The notes under the pieces were generated by a model. That model was given only the letters and a program-made list of their open reading frames with translations, ran no database searches and was not told the origin of the DNA. From the NCBI RefSeq assembly GCF_040546765.1, contig NZ_JBEPOK010000001.1:4030001-4094000 (forward strand): a stretch of DNA of 64,000 bases, in the 5' to 3' direction. Position numbers and translations under genes: made by a program. Of the stretch, positions 42,325-50,381 are shown piece by piece (position 1 is the stretch's first letter; every line of letters starts with the position of its first letter). Source of the stretch: Arthrobacter sp. OAP107 (GTDB lineage: Bacteria; Actinomycetota; Actinomycetes; Actinomycetales; Micrococcaceae).

Positions 42325-44124
42325 ATGACCGAAGCCATCGCCCCCAGTGCCGAAAGCCGCAACGCCGAAAGTACTGCAACCGGAAGTAGTGCAACCGGAA
42401 GCACCGGTACAGCCGAAGCCGCCCTCCGCCGCATCGCCGCCGACAGACTCGGCCTGCCCCATCTCCGCGACGGCCAGCTCGCCGGGATGGACGCCCTCGC
42501 GTCCGGCCGGGATGTGCTCGCGGTGATGCCCACCGGCTACGGCAAGTCGGCCATCTACCAGGTGGCTGCCCTGTTCATCCACGGCGGCCTCATCAATGGC
42601 GGCCACGAAGGCGCGGGGCACCCCGGTGCAGCTGGGGCCGACAGCGCAAGGCGCGGTCCCGCCGTCGTCGTTTCCCCGTTGATTGCGCTGCAGGAGGACC
42701 AGCTGGACGGCCTGCTGGAGGACCTGGGCGGGGAATCCGCCGTCGCCATCAACTCCGGCCGGAAGGATTCCGAGGTGGAGGACGCGTGGGAGGCGGCCGA
42801 GCGTGGCGACGCAGCGTTCCTCTTCCTCGCGCCCGAGCAGCTGGCCAAGACTGAGACGGTGGAACGGCTCGCGGCCATGGACGTGGCGCTGTTCGTGGTG
42901 GACGAGGCCCACTGCGTCTCATCCTGGGGACACGACTTCCGCCCCGACTACCTGCGGCTGGGCGAGGTGCGCGGGCAACTGGGCAACCCGCCGGTCGCCG
43001 CCCTGACTGCCACCGCCTCTCCCCCGGTGCGCGATGAGATCCAGCAGCGCCTGCGCATGAAGGATCCGCTGGTGCTGGTCCACGGCTTCGACCGCCCCAA
43101 CATCCGGCTCGACGTCGTCCGCCACCTCGGCGACCGGGACAAGGAGCGCGCCGTCGTGCAGCAGGTGGCCGAGCTCAAGGGACCCGGCCTGCTCTACGCC
43201 GCCACCCGCAAGGACACCGAAACGTACGCCGCCGAACTCGCTGAACACGGGCTGCGCGCCGCGGCGTACCACGCCGGCCGGAAGCAGAGCGAGCGGGACC
43301 AGGTCCACGAGCAGTTCCTCGACGACGGGCTGGACGTCGTGGTGGCGACCACTGCCTTCGGGATGGGGATCGACAAACCCAACGTCCGCTTCGTGATCCA
43401 CGCCGACATCCCCGAGTCCCTCGACGCCTACTACCAGGAGATCGGGCGCTCCGGCCGTGACGGCCAGCCCGCCTCCGCCGTCCTGCACTACCGCCCCGAG
43501 GACCTCGGACTCCGCAAGTTCTTCGGCACCCACAAGCCGGACGAGGACGCCCTGCTCGCCGTCCTCACCGCCCTCCGCGCGGCCGACGGCCCGGTTACCC
43601 AGAAGGCGCTGGCCGAGCAGACCGGCATCCCCGGCCGCCGGCTCACCGGGCTGCTGAACGAACTGCTCGAAACCCGTTCCGTGAAGGCCCTCAAGCGCGG
43701 CGTCCTGCTGGAACCCGGCGCCAAACTGCCCAAGGTGGTGGAACTCGCCGTCGAACTCGCCGAAGCACGCCAGCGCGTCGACCGCTCCCGGATCGAGATG
43801 GCGCGCGGCTACGCGGAGACGGACGCCTGCCGGCGCCAGTTCCTGCTGGGCTACTTCGGCGAAGACCTGCCCGAGCCGTGCGGCAACTGCGACAACTGCG
43901 CCGACGGTTCCGCGTACGAAGAGGATTACGACGACGGCGCCGCGGCCGCCGCGGGCGGGGAACCTTTCCCGCTCCAGGCCGCCGTGGTGCACAAGGAATG
44001 GGGCGCGGGCATCGTCATGCGGCACGAGGAGGACGTGATCACCGTGCTCTTCGAGCAGGAAGGCTACAAGACCCTCTCCCGCCAGGCCGTGACCGACGGA
44101 AAGCTGCTGACGCTGGCAAACTGA
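42325..44124 (+). CDS. recQ: RecQ family ATP-dependent DNA helicase
   Basis: The 599-residue protein has the RecQ SF2 helicase core: Walker A MPTGYGKS (about 68-75), DEAH box at 193-196 followed by the RecQ-specific CVSSWGHDFRPDY, motif V/VI region TTAFGMGIDKP and EIGRSGRDGQ. The zinc-binding segment (Cys near 501; CGNCDNC near 519-525) follows. A disordered N-terminus (1-30) and a C-terminal domain (about 545-599, HKEWGAGIV...ITVLFEQEGYKTLS) replace HRDC. It unwinds DNA in repair. A palindrome (copy 3) follows the stop. Confidence 0.92.
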   Translation: MTEAIAPSAESRNAESTATGSSATGSTGTAEAALRRIAADRLGLPHLRDGQLAGMDALASGRDVLAVMPTGYGKSAIYQVAALFIHGGLINGGHEGAGHPGAAGADSARRGPAVVVSPLIALQEDQLDGLLEDLGGESAVAINSGRKDSEVEDAWEAAERGDAAFLFLAPEQLAKTETVERLAAMDVALFVVDEAHCVSSWGHDFRPDYLRLGEVRGQLGNPPVAALTATASPPVRDEIQQRLRMKDPLVLVHGFDRPNIRLDVVRHLGDRDKERAVVQQVAELKGPGLLYAATRKDTETYAAELAEHGLRAAAYHAGRKQSERDQVHEQFLDDGLDVVVATTAFGMGIDKPNVRFVIHADIPESLDAYYQEIGRSGRDGQPASAVLHYRPEDLGLRKFFGTHKPDEDALLAVLTALRAADGPVTQKALAEQTGIPGRRLTGLLNELLETRSVKALKRGVLLEPGAKLPKVVELAVELAEARQRVDRSRIEMARGYAETDACRRQFLLGYFGEDLPEPCGNCDNCADGSAYEEDYDDGAAAAAGGEPFPLQAAVVHKEWGAGIVMRHEEDVITVLFEQEGYKTLSRQAVTDGKLLTLAN

Positions 44125-44142
44125 CGCCGTCGTGCCCAACTG

Positions 44143-44192
44143 ACTCGCAGTTGTTGTCGTTTTGGTGGCTCAAAACGACAACAACTGCGAGT
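44143..44192. repeat. Dispersed long palindrome, copy 3
   Basis: A perfect 22-bp stem (44143-44164 with 44171-44192) around GTGGCT. The arm matches copies 1 and 2; the outer left flank CCCAACTG is kept while the right flank has diverged. It lies 19 bases after the recQ stop. Confidence 0.9.
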
Positions 44193-44240
44193 TACCGGGG
44201 AAAGCTTCCGCCAAGGTGCGTCCGGTGCCAGAGTCGGAAC

Positions 44241-44693
44241 ATGACTGAACAGCCAGGCGGACTGGTTCTGAATCTGGAATGCACTATCGAAGCGCCGCCC
44301 GAGCGCGTCTTCAGACTGCTCACCGACCCGGCGGAACTCGTCACATGGTGGGGCCCTCGGGGTTTCACCACCCCCGAAGCCGAACTCAATCTCAGCGAGG
44401 GCGGCGCCTACCGCCTGTCGATGCAGCCGCCCGACGGCGACCTGTTCCACCTCGCCGGGGAGTTCTTCGAGATCGATCCGCCGCACCGGCTCGTTTACAC
44501 CTTCCGCTGGGAAGAACCCACTCCGGACGACCGCGAAACCGTTGTCACGCTGACTCTTAAGACCGTGGGCGACGCAACGCAGCTCACGCTCTCGCAGGGC
44601 GAGTTTGCGACGGAGGAACGCCTTGCCCTGCACCGGGACGGCTGGACAGAGAGTTTCGAGAAACTCGCCTACGCAGCGCAGTCAGGCATGTAG
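44241..44693 (+). CDS. SRPBCC (AHSA1-like) domain protein
   Basis: The 150-residue protein is a single START/SRPBCC domain: ECTIEAPPERVFRLLTDPAELVTWWGP (start near 13), YRLSMQPPDG, FFEIDPPHRLVYTFRWEE and a C-terminal helix HRDGWTESFEKL. Such domains bind hydrophobic ligands or act with Hsp90-like partners. It precedes the ArsR-SRPBCC gene, which has the same type of domain. Confidence 0.82.
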   Translation: MTEQPGGLVLNLECTIEAPPERVFRLLTDPAELVTWWGPRGFTTPEAELNLSEGGAYRLSMQPPDGDLFHLAGEFFEIDPPHRLVYTFRWEEPTPDDRETVVTLTLKTVGDATQLTLSQGEFATEERLALHRDGWTESFEKLAYAAQSGM

Positions 44694-44728
44694 CACCGCG
44701 GCCGGTCCGGGACCGGCCCCGCAGACCC

Positions 44729-44758
44729 TTGACATGTGACCAAATGGTCACCTATCCT
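44729..44758 (+). promoter_or_regulatory. Promoter with ArsR operator between -35 and -10
   Basis: TTGACA (44729-44734) and TATCCT (44753-44758) are 18 bases apart. GTGACCA-AA-TGGTCAC (44736-44751), a perfect 7-2-7 inverted repeat, fills the spacer. Transcription would start about seven bases after the -10, at the GTG codon at 44765. Confidence 0.75.
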
Positions 44759-44764
44759 GACGGT

Positions 44765-45520
44765 GTGGACGCCGTATTCAAGGCCCTCGCCGACCCCATC
44801 CGCAGGGACCTGCTGGACGCACTCTTCCTCGAGGACGGCCAGACCCTGAGCGCCTTGGAGGCGCGGTTCGAGATCACCCGTTTCGGCGTCATGAAGCACC
44901 TGAAGATTCTGGAAGAGGCGGGCCTCGTGGTGACCCGGCGCCGCGGCCGCGAGAAACTGCACTTCCTCAATCCGGTGCCCATCAGGCTCGTCCACGACCG
45001 GTGGGTGAGCAAATATGCAGAACCATGGGCCGCTGCCCTTAGCGACCTCAAGACCCGATTGGAAAGTCCCATGGAAAAGATCTTCGAAATCTACATCAAG
45101 ACCACACCGGAGCGGCTCTGGGAAGCCATCACGGACAGCGACATCCGCAGCAAGTACCAGTTCGGGAACACGCTGAAGTCGGACTGGACGCCGGGTTCGC
45201 GCTTCGAGATGGGCAACCCGAAGGCCGGGGCGCTGCTGGGCGAGGGCGAGAACCTGGAGGTCGATCCCCCGCGCCGGCTGGTGCAGACCATGCGCGCGCT
45301 GTGGGGCGAGGACGTCAAAGCCGAGGGAACGTCCCGCGTCACCTGGGAAATCGAGCCGGTCGGCGACGACTCCTGCCACCTCACCGTCACCCACGACCAG
45401 CTCCGCGAAGGCGCCAACGAACAGCTTTACGGCGGCTGGCCCATGATCCTCTCCGGCCTGAAGACGTGGCTCGAGACCGGGGAAAAGCTCACCACGCCGG
45501 GCTCCCTGATGTACGGCTGA
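44765..45520 (+). CDS. ArsR-SRPBCC fusion regulator
   Basis: The 251-residue protein has an ArsR/SmtB winged helix (about 1-90, FKALADPIRRDLLDAL...GVMKHLKILEEAGLV) fused to an SRPBCC domain (about 100-240, KIFEIYIKTTPERLWEAITDSD). No Cys metal site is present in the HTH part, so it is probably a ligand- rather than metal-responsive ArsR. I chose GTG 44765: earlier in-frame TTG and ATG codons fall within the promoter. The transcript would be leaderless, and the operator predicts autorepression. Confidence 0.82.
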   Translation: MDAVFKALADPIRRDLLDALFLEDGQTLSALEARFEITRFGVMKHLKILEEAGLVVTRRRGREKLHFLNPVPIRLVHDRWVSKYAEPWAAALSDLKTRLESPMEKIFEIYIKTTPERLWEAITDSDIRSKYQFGNTLKSDWTPGSRFEMGNPKAGALLGEGENLEVDPPRRLVQTMRALWGEDVKAEGTSRVTWEIEPVGDDSCHLTVTHDQLREGANEQLYGGWPMILSGLKTWLETGEKLTTPGSLMYG

Positions 45521-45539
45521 GCGCAGGTTCGCGGGACCA

Positions 45540-45599
45540 AAGTGACTCGCAGTAGTTGTCGTTTTGAGGGCTGAAAACGACAACTACTGCGAGTCACTT
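45540..45599. repeat. Dispersed long palindrome, copy 4
   Basis: A perfect 26-bp stem (45540-45565 with 45574-45599) around GAGGGCTG. The arm core reads CGCAGTAGTTGTCG, a variant with compensating changes in both arms relative to copies 1-3. It lies 19 bases after the ArsR-SRPBCC stop. Confidence 0.9.
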
Positions 45600-45686
45600 G
45601 GGTATAGGGGAAGGAGCGCAGTGGGTAGGGTTGATTCCAAGCCCCGCCCCGCACCGCCCGCACGCAGCGCTCAGGAAAGAGGCAGC

Positions 45687-46883
45687 ATGGAAGTTCCCCC
45701 TATCGTCTGGATCCTCACGATCGCCGGAATCGTCGCGCTCCTGGCCTTCGACTTCTTCTTCCACGTCCGCAAGGCCCACACCCCGTCCCTGAAGGAATCC
45801 GCCACGTGGTCCGCCATCTACGTGGGCATGGCACTGGTGTTCGGCCTCGGCGTCTGGGGGTTCGGCGGCTCCAAGATGGGCACCGAGTACTTCGCCGGCT
45901 ACGTGACCGAGAAGGCACTGTCCGTGGACAACCTCTTCGTCTTCCTCATCATCATGTCCAGCTTCAAGGTGCCCCGCGCCGACCAGCAGAAGGTGCTCCT
46001 GTTCGGCATCGTCTTCTCGCTCATCGCCCGGACAGGTTTCATTTTCCTCGGCGCGGCCCTGATCAACAGCTTCGCCTGGGTGTTCTACATCTTCGGGCTG
46101 ATCCTGCTCATCACCGCCGGCAACCTGCTCAAGCCGGACAGCCACGACGACGACAGCGAAACACTCGTGGTCCGGCTCGCCAAGAAGTTCCTGCCCGCCT
46201 CCGAGCATTTCGACGGCGACAGGCTCTTCACCGAGGTGGACGGCAAGAGGGTCCTCACCCCGATGCTCCTGGTGATGGTGGCCATCGGCGCCACGGACAT
46301 CCTCTTTGCGCTGGACTCCATCCCGGCCATCTTCGGACTCACGCAGAACGTGTTCATCGTCTTCACGGCCACCGCGTTCTCGCTCATGGGCCTGCGGCAG
46401 CTGTTTTTCCTGATCGATGAGCTCCTCGACCGGCTCATTTACCTCTCCTACGGCCTCGCCGCCATCCTCGGCTTCATCGGCGTGAAGCTGATCCTGCACG
46501 CCCTGCACGAGAACAACCTGCCGATCATCAACGACGGCGAACATGTCAACGTCCTCGAAATCAGCACCGGCCAGTCGCTCAGCGTGATCCTCGGCGTCCT
46601 CGCCGTCACCATTGTCGGCTCCCTCCTCAGCCCCAAGGGGAAGGCCAAGGCCATGGTCTCAGGTGCAAGGCGGCACGCCACCACGTATGTGGACCTGAAC
46701 TACGAGACGGACATTGCCGAGCGCGAGCGGATCTTCGACAAGCTGGTCCACGAGGAGCAGGAACTGAAGAAGCTGCCGGAGAAGTACAAGCGGCTCATCC
46801 GGAACGAGACCGAGTTCATGAACCTCATCCGCCAGGCCCACGCCGAGCACGACCAGGCACTGGAGCGTGCCGGCGGCAAGTAG
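45687..46883 (+). CDS. TerC family membrane protein
   Basis: The 398-residue protein has about eight to nine membrane helices and TerC signatures: EYFAGYVTEKALSVDNLFVF (start near 67), ALDSIPAIFGLTQ (about 209-221) and a Glu/Asp-containing helix pattern shared with Mn exporters Alx/MeeY. The soluble C-terminal 70 residues are charged and coiled-coil-like. GAAAGAGG precedes the ATG. It probably exports manganese or other metal across the membrane; an older link of the family to tellurite resistance is less specific. Confidence 0.88.
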   Translation: MEVPPIVWILTIAGIVALLAFDFFFHVRKAHTPSLKESATWSAIYVGMALVFGLGVWGFGGSKMGTEYFAGYVTEKALSVDNLFVFLIIMSSFKVPRADQQKVLLFGIVFSLIARTGFIFLGAALINSFAWVFYIFGLILLITAGNLLKPDSHDDDSETLVVRLAKKFLPASEHFDGDRLFTEVDGKRVLTPMLLVMVAIGATDILFALDSIPAIFGLTQNVFIVFTATAFSLMGLRQLFFLIDELLDRLIYLSYGLAAILGFIGVKLILHALHENNLPIINDGEHVNVLEISTGQSLSVILGVLAVTIVGSLLSPKGKAKAMVSGARRHATTYVDLNYETDIAERERIFDKLVHEEQELKKLPEKYKRLIRNETEFMNLIRQAHAEHDQALERAGGK

Positions 46884-46891
46884 TCAGCGAA

Positions 46892-46962
46892 ACAGCAACG
46901 CGGGGTCACTTGGCGCCCAATAAACCCTCCGGATTGGGCGCCAAGTGACCCCGCGTTGCTGT
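46892..46962. repeat. Second-type long palindrome after TerC
   Basis: A perfect 30-bp stem (46892-46921 with 46933-46962) around AAACCCTCCGG, nine bases after the TerC stop. The arm includes GCGGGGTCACTTGGCGCC and has no sequence similarity to copies 1-5. It separates TerC from the convergent small basic protein. Confidence 0.9.
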
Positions 46963-46976
46963 GGGTGCCTAATGGA

Positions 46977-47174
46977 TTAGTGCCTGTGAAGCATGTGGCG
47001 GATCTTGTCGCCGAGTCCGCCGGCGGTGCGGCCGCGACCCATGGAAGAGGTCCGTCCCGCGGTGTAGGGCCTGGTGCCCCGCGTGTATCCCCTCGTGTAT
47101 CCACCGGTTGTCCCGTGCGTGGTCCGTCCGGAGATACGTCCTGCGGCATTCCTGATCATGTTGCCCAAGTTCAT
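46977..47174 (-). CDS. Small basic Arg/Gly/Thr-rich protein
   Basis: The 65-residue product starts MNLGNMIRNAAGRISGRT and contains G-Y-T-R-G-Y-T-R-G and a C-terminal KIRHMLHRH. TAAGGAG lies seven bases before the ATG, strong support for translation. It is very basic, suggesting nucleic acid or membrane binding. I do not recognise a family. Confidence 0.6.
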   Translation of the reverse strand: MNLGNMIRNAAGRISGRTTHGTTGGYTRGYTRGTRPYTAGRTSSMGRGRTAGGLGDKIRHMLHRH

Positions 47175-47260
47175 GATGAACTCCTTAGGTTGTGCGTCTG
47201 TTCAGGCTGCGACCGGGTTTAGGACCGGTCTTTCCCGACTCTACGCGCGTCCCGAAGACA

Positions 47261-47280
47261 GATCTACGGTCAAGTAGATC
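47261..47280. repeat. Short inverted repeat downstream of eda
   Basis: GATCTAC-GGTCAA-GTAGATC is a perfect 7-bp inverted repeat 14 bases beyond the eda stop; it may be a weak terminator or an operator for the small basic protein upstream region. Confidence 0.35.
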
Positions 47281-47294
47281 CGGGCACCTTTTCA

Positions 47295-47918
47295 TCAGCC
47301 CAGGGCTGCTACCTCCCGCGCCAGTTCGGTGATCTGCTGCCAGTCCCCGCTTTCGACGGCGGCGCGTGGCGTCAGCCAGCTTCCCCCGACGCAGCTGACG
47401 TTGGGCAGCTTGAGGTAGTCGGGTGCCGTGGCCAGGCTGATGCCGCCGGTGGGGCAGAACGTCACCTGCGGGATTGGTGCCCCGATGGCCGCCAGGTAGG
47501 ACGGGCCACCGGCAGGACCGGCCGGGAAGAACTTCATGGTGTCCAGCCCGCGCTCCAGCACGGCCATCACCTCGCCCACCGTGGCCACGCCCGGAAGGAC
47601 CGGCACCTCCAGGGAGAGCATGTGGTCCAGCAGTGACGGGGTCACTCCGGGGCTGACCAGGAACTGTGCACCCGCAGCCACGGCGGCGTCAGCCTGGCCA
47701 GGAGTGAGGATGGTCCCGGCGCCCACCAGGATGTCAGGCACCTCGTTGGCGATAGCCTTCAGCGATGTGAGCGCCGTGTCGGTCCGCAGGGTGAGCTCGA
47801 TGACCCGGACGCCGCCGTCGGCCAGGGCCCGGGCAACGGGAACCGCGTGCTGCGGGTCCTCGATGGTCACCACGGGGATGACCGGGGATACGTTCAGAAC
47901 GCTGGTGGCGTCAGCCAT
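47295..47918 (-). CDS. eda: KDPG/KHG aldolase
   Basis: The 207-residue protein is a class I aldolase: Glu41 in VIELTLRT, VGAGTILTP (about 65-73), FLVSPGVTP (about 87-95), Schiff-base Lys129 in MKFFPAG and FCPTGGIS. It cleaves 2-keto-3-deoxy-6-phosphogluconate to pyruvate and glyceraldehyde-3-phosphate. Its ATG lies inside the end of the uxuB gene (8-base overlap), so it is the last gene of the operon. Confidence 0.92.
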   Translation of the reverse strand: MADATSVLNVSPVIPVVTIEDPQHAVPVARALADGGVRVIELTLRTDTALTSLKAIANEVPDILVGAGTILTPGQADAAVAAGAQFLVSPGVTPSLLDHMLSLEVPVLPGVATVGEVMAVLERGLDTMKFFPAGPAGGPSYLAAIGAPIPQVTFCPTGGISLATAPDYLKLPNVSCVGGSWLTPRAAVESGDWQQITELAREVAALG

Positions 47919-49371
47919 GGTTGATCTCTTTTCTCAGGCCGTCGAGCCCGTGGGTGTCGATGATGCTGTACCAGTGGATGAGGAGCCCGGCGAACCCGGC
48001 ATGCTCCGCGAGTCCGGAATCGAAAACGCTGCGGCAGCCAAGCAGTGCTGGGACGACCTCTCCGGCGGACCGCGATGCAGGCAGCGCCGCGTGCAGTTCG
48101 GCGGCCAGCGGATCGTTCAGCTGGTCCACAGGAGTGGTGGCCACGTGCCGCATCCAGGCAGCGACGGCGAGCGCCGCCCACCGGGGTTCGCGGCCGGCGT
48201 CGAGATTTCCGCGCACGGTGCTGAGCAGGCGCAGTCCGATCTTCTGTGACCCGTCGCTGCCGACCTTGGCCGTGGTGTGGCCGAGGGCGGGGTTGGCGAA
48301 GCGCGTCAGTACCTGGGCGCAGTACTCGTCCGCGTCCAGTCCCTCCGGAAGCGTGATGGTGGGCAGGACGTCCTCGGCCATCATGCGGCGGGCGGCGCTA
48401 AAGAACGCGTCCTCGGCCACGGCGTCGCTGATGGTCTCCTTGCCGGCGGCGAGGCCGAGGTACGCCAGCAGCGAGTGGCTCGCATTCAGGAGCCGCAGCT
48501 TCGCCGCCTCCCAGGCCGCGACGTCGCGGCTGAACAGCGCGCCCGCGGCCTCCCACCGCGGCCGGCCCGCGGCGAAGTTGTCCTCAATGACCCACTGCAT
48601 GAACGGCTCGGCCACCACGGCGGCCTCGTCCCGCAGTCCAAGTTCACGTTCGACGGCGTCCAGGTCACCCGCCGTCGTGGCCGGCACCATCCGGTCCACC
48701 ATGGTGCTGGGGAACGTGACGTTCGCGTCCAGCCAGGCCGTGAGCGGTCCGGCTTCGGCGGCCGGCAGTGCTGCCGCGAAGGCACGGACCAGCGTGCCGG
48801 TGAGTTCGCCGTTGCCGGGAAGGTTGTCGCACGAGACCACGGTGAGCGGGCCTGCGCCGGTCTGCGAACGCTGCTGCAGCCCGCGGGCGATCTGGCCGAT
48901 GGCCGTGAGCGGCGCACGCCCCTCGAGGTCCGCCTGAACATCCGCGTCCGCGAGGTTGAGCGATCCGGTGTGCGGATCGATCCGGTAGCCCTTCTCGGTG
49001 ATGGTCAGCGTGACCACCAGGGTCTCCGGCGCTGCTATCAGGTCCACCACTGTGGCCGGGTTGTCCCGCCCGGAGATGGCGTCGACGATGCTGGAGACCA
49101 CGCGGAGCGGCGCCGCGCCATCACCCCTTTCGGCCACGGTGAACAGCCCGTCCTGCGGCGCGAGCTGCCGTGCCACTGTGTCTGAGCGCTGCGTGACACC
49201 CGTGATCCCCCAGCCGGTTTCTCCGCTGGCCAGCATGGCGTTCTCCGTGAAGACGGCGGTGTGGGCGCGGGCGAACGCACCCAGGCCCAGGTGCACGATG
49301 CCGGGCTTCAGGCCGTTGGCGCGGAGCGCTGCGCCCGGGAACGCGGCTGCGTCGCTCAAGTTGCCGCTCAA
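47911..49371 (-). CDS. uxuB: Mannitol dehydrogenase family, fructuronate reductase
   Basis: The 486-residue protein has the long-chain polyol dehydrogenase layout: N-terminal Rossmann motif IVHLGLGAFARAHTA (about 25-39), VVSCDNLPGNG (about 178-188), MVDRMVPATT (about 224-233) and C-terminal KLRLLNASHSLLAYLG with catalytic Lys/Asn/His. In this context it is most likely fructuronate reductase, interconverting D-fructuronate and D-mannonate. Start is TTG at 49371, 11 bases after the kinase stop. Confidence 0.88.
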   Translation of the reverse strand: MSGNLSDAAAFPGAALRANGLKPGIVHLGLGAFARAHTAVFTENAMLASGETGWGITGVTQRSDTVARQLAPQDGLFTVAERGDGAAPLRVVSSIVDAISGRDNPATVVDLIAAPETLVVTLTITEKGYRIDPHTGSLNLADADVQADLEGRAPLTAIGQIARGLQQRSQTGAGPLTVVSCDNLPGNGELTGTLVRAFAAALPAAEAGPLTAWLDANVTFPSTMVDRMVPATTAGDLDAVERELGLRDEAAVVAEPFMQWVIEDNFAAGRPRWEAAGALFSRDVAAWEAAKLRLLNASHSLLAYLGLAAGKETISDAVAEDAFFSAARRMMAEDVLPTITLPEGLDADEYCAQVLTRFANPALGHTTAKVGSDGSQKIGLRLLSTVRGNLDAGREPRWAALAVAAWMRHVATTPVDQLNDPLAAELHAALPASRSAGEVVPALLGCRSVFDSGLAEHAGFAGLLIHWYSIIDTHGLDGLRKEINHG

Positions 49372-49382
49372 GGTGGCACTGC

Positions 49383-50381
49383 TCAGGCGTGCGATGACAG
49401 CTCTCCTTCGGGTGTCTCCAGGCCCCGCGTCCCCAGCGGCTGCAGACCCAGCGAGTGGGCGCGGGTCTGCTCAAAGCCCGGAATGAAGCCGGTGCCGCCC
49501 TTGCCGCCCACCACGAGCGATGCTGCGGCCGCGCCATACCGGGCAGCCTCGGGAAAGCTGTCCCCGAGGACCAGCCGTGCGGTCAGCGTGCCCACGAAGG
49601 CGTCGCCTGCCCCGGTCTGGTCCACCACGGCAGGTGCAGGAATGGCTTCGATCCACGCGGATTCGGTGTCGCTTTCCAGCTGGATTCCCTCTGCCCCGCA
49701 GGTCACCGCGACATTGGCCGTGCCCAGCGAGCGCAGCTTCCCGGCCGCCTCGGCAGGTGAGGAAGCGCCCAGCAGGGCGGAGGTCTCCCCCGGGAAAGAC
49801 GGCGTGACCAGGAATGCCCTAGGCGCCAGCTCAATCACGGCGGCCGTCGCATTCTCCACGGAGGTGAGCCGCGGCCGGTAGTTGGGATCGAAGACGAAAC
49901 GGCTGGCAACCTCGGCTGCCCGGTATACGGCGGCACGCGAGCTGGCCGAGATGGCGCAGGCGATGCCGCCCGCGATCACGGCGCCGGCTGCGGCAAACAC
50001 GTCCGGGTCGACGTCGTCGGGCCCCAGCGTGGAGCCGACGCTGCCGCTGCGGGCGTACGAGAACTCGCGCTGCCCGTCGGGGTCGCAATGCACCAGGTAC
50101 ACGCCCTGCTGGCCGGGCCGGAACTTGAGGAGTTCGGTGGAAATGCCGAGTTCGGCGATACGGGCGGCGACCGCCCGGCCGAGGTCGTCGTCGGGCAGTA
50201 CTGCCAGCAGGGCGGTACGGGCGCCGGCCGCAGCGGCAGCCGCCGCGACGTTCAGCGCGTCGCCGGAGATGCCGAGCTGCGCCGGCACACCGTGCCCGAA
50301 CGGAACGTCGGTGGCCACCTCGAGGAGGATCTCCCCCATGGCGACGACGTCGAACGGCTGTGCTTCAGTCGAATTGCTCAC
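49383..50381 (-). CDS. kdgK: PfkB sugar kinase, 2-keto-3-deoxygluconate kinase
   Basis: The 332-residue ribokinase-fold protein has VVAMGEILLEV near the N-terminus, GDALNVAAAAAAAG (about 40-53), and the anion-hole/catalytic motif DQTGAGDAFVG (about 256-266). It would phosphorylate KDG at position 6. Its GTG start overlaps the manD TGA by four bases (GTGA), so the two are translationally coupled. KdgK rather than another PfkB kinase is inferred from manD and eda. Confidence 0.85.
   Translation of the reverse strand: MSNSTEAQPFDVVAMGEILLEVATDVPFGHGVPAQLGISGDALNVAAAAAAAGARTALLAVLPDDDLGRAVAARIAELGISTELLKFRPGQQGVYLVHCDPDGQREFSYARSGSVGSTLGPDDVDPDVFAAAGAVIAGGIACAISASSRAAVYRAAEVASRFVFDPNYRPRLTSVENATAAVIELAPRAFLVTPSFPGETSALLGASSPAEAAGKLRSLGTANVAVTCGAEGIQLESDTESAWIEAIPAPAVVDQTGAGDAFVGTLTARLVLGDSFPEAARYGAAAASLVVGGKGGTGFIPGFEQTRAHSLGLQPLGTRGLETPEGELSSHA

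Noticed and set aside
44729..44764. Earlier TTG and ATG starts of the ArsR-SRPBCC gene
   Set aside because: Both lie within the -35 to -10 interval of a convincing promoter, and ArsR similarity begins at the GTG 44765.
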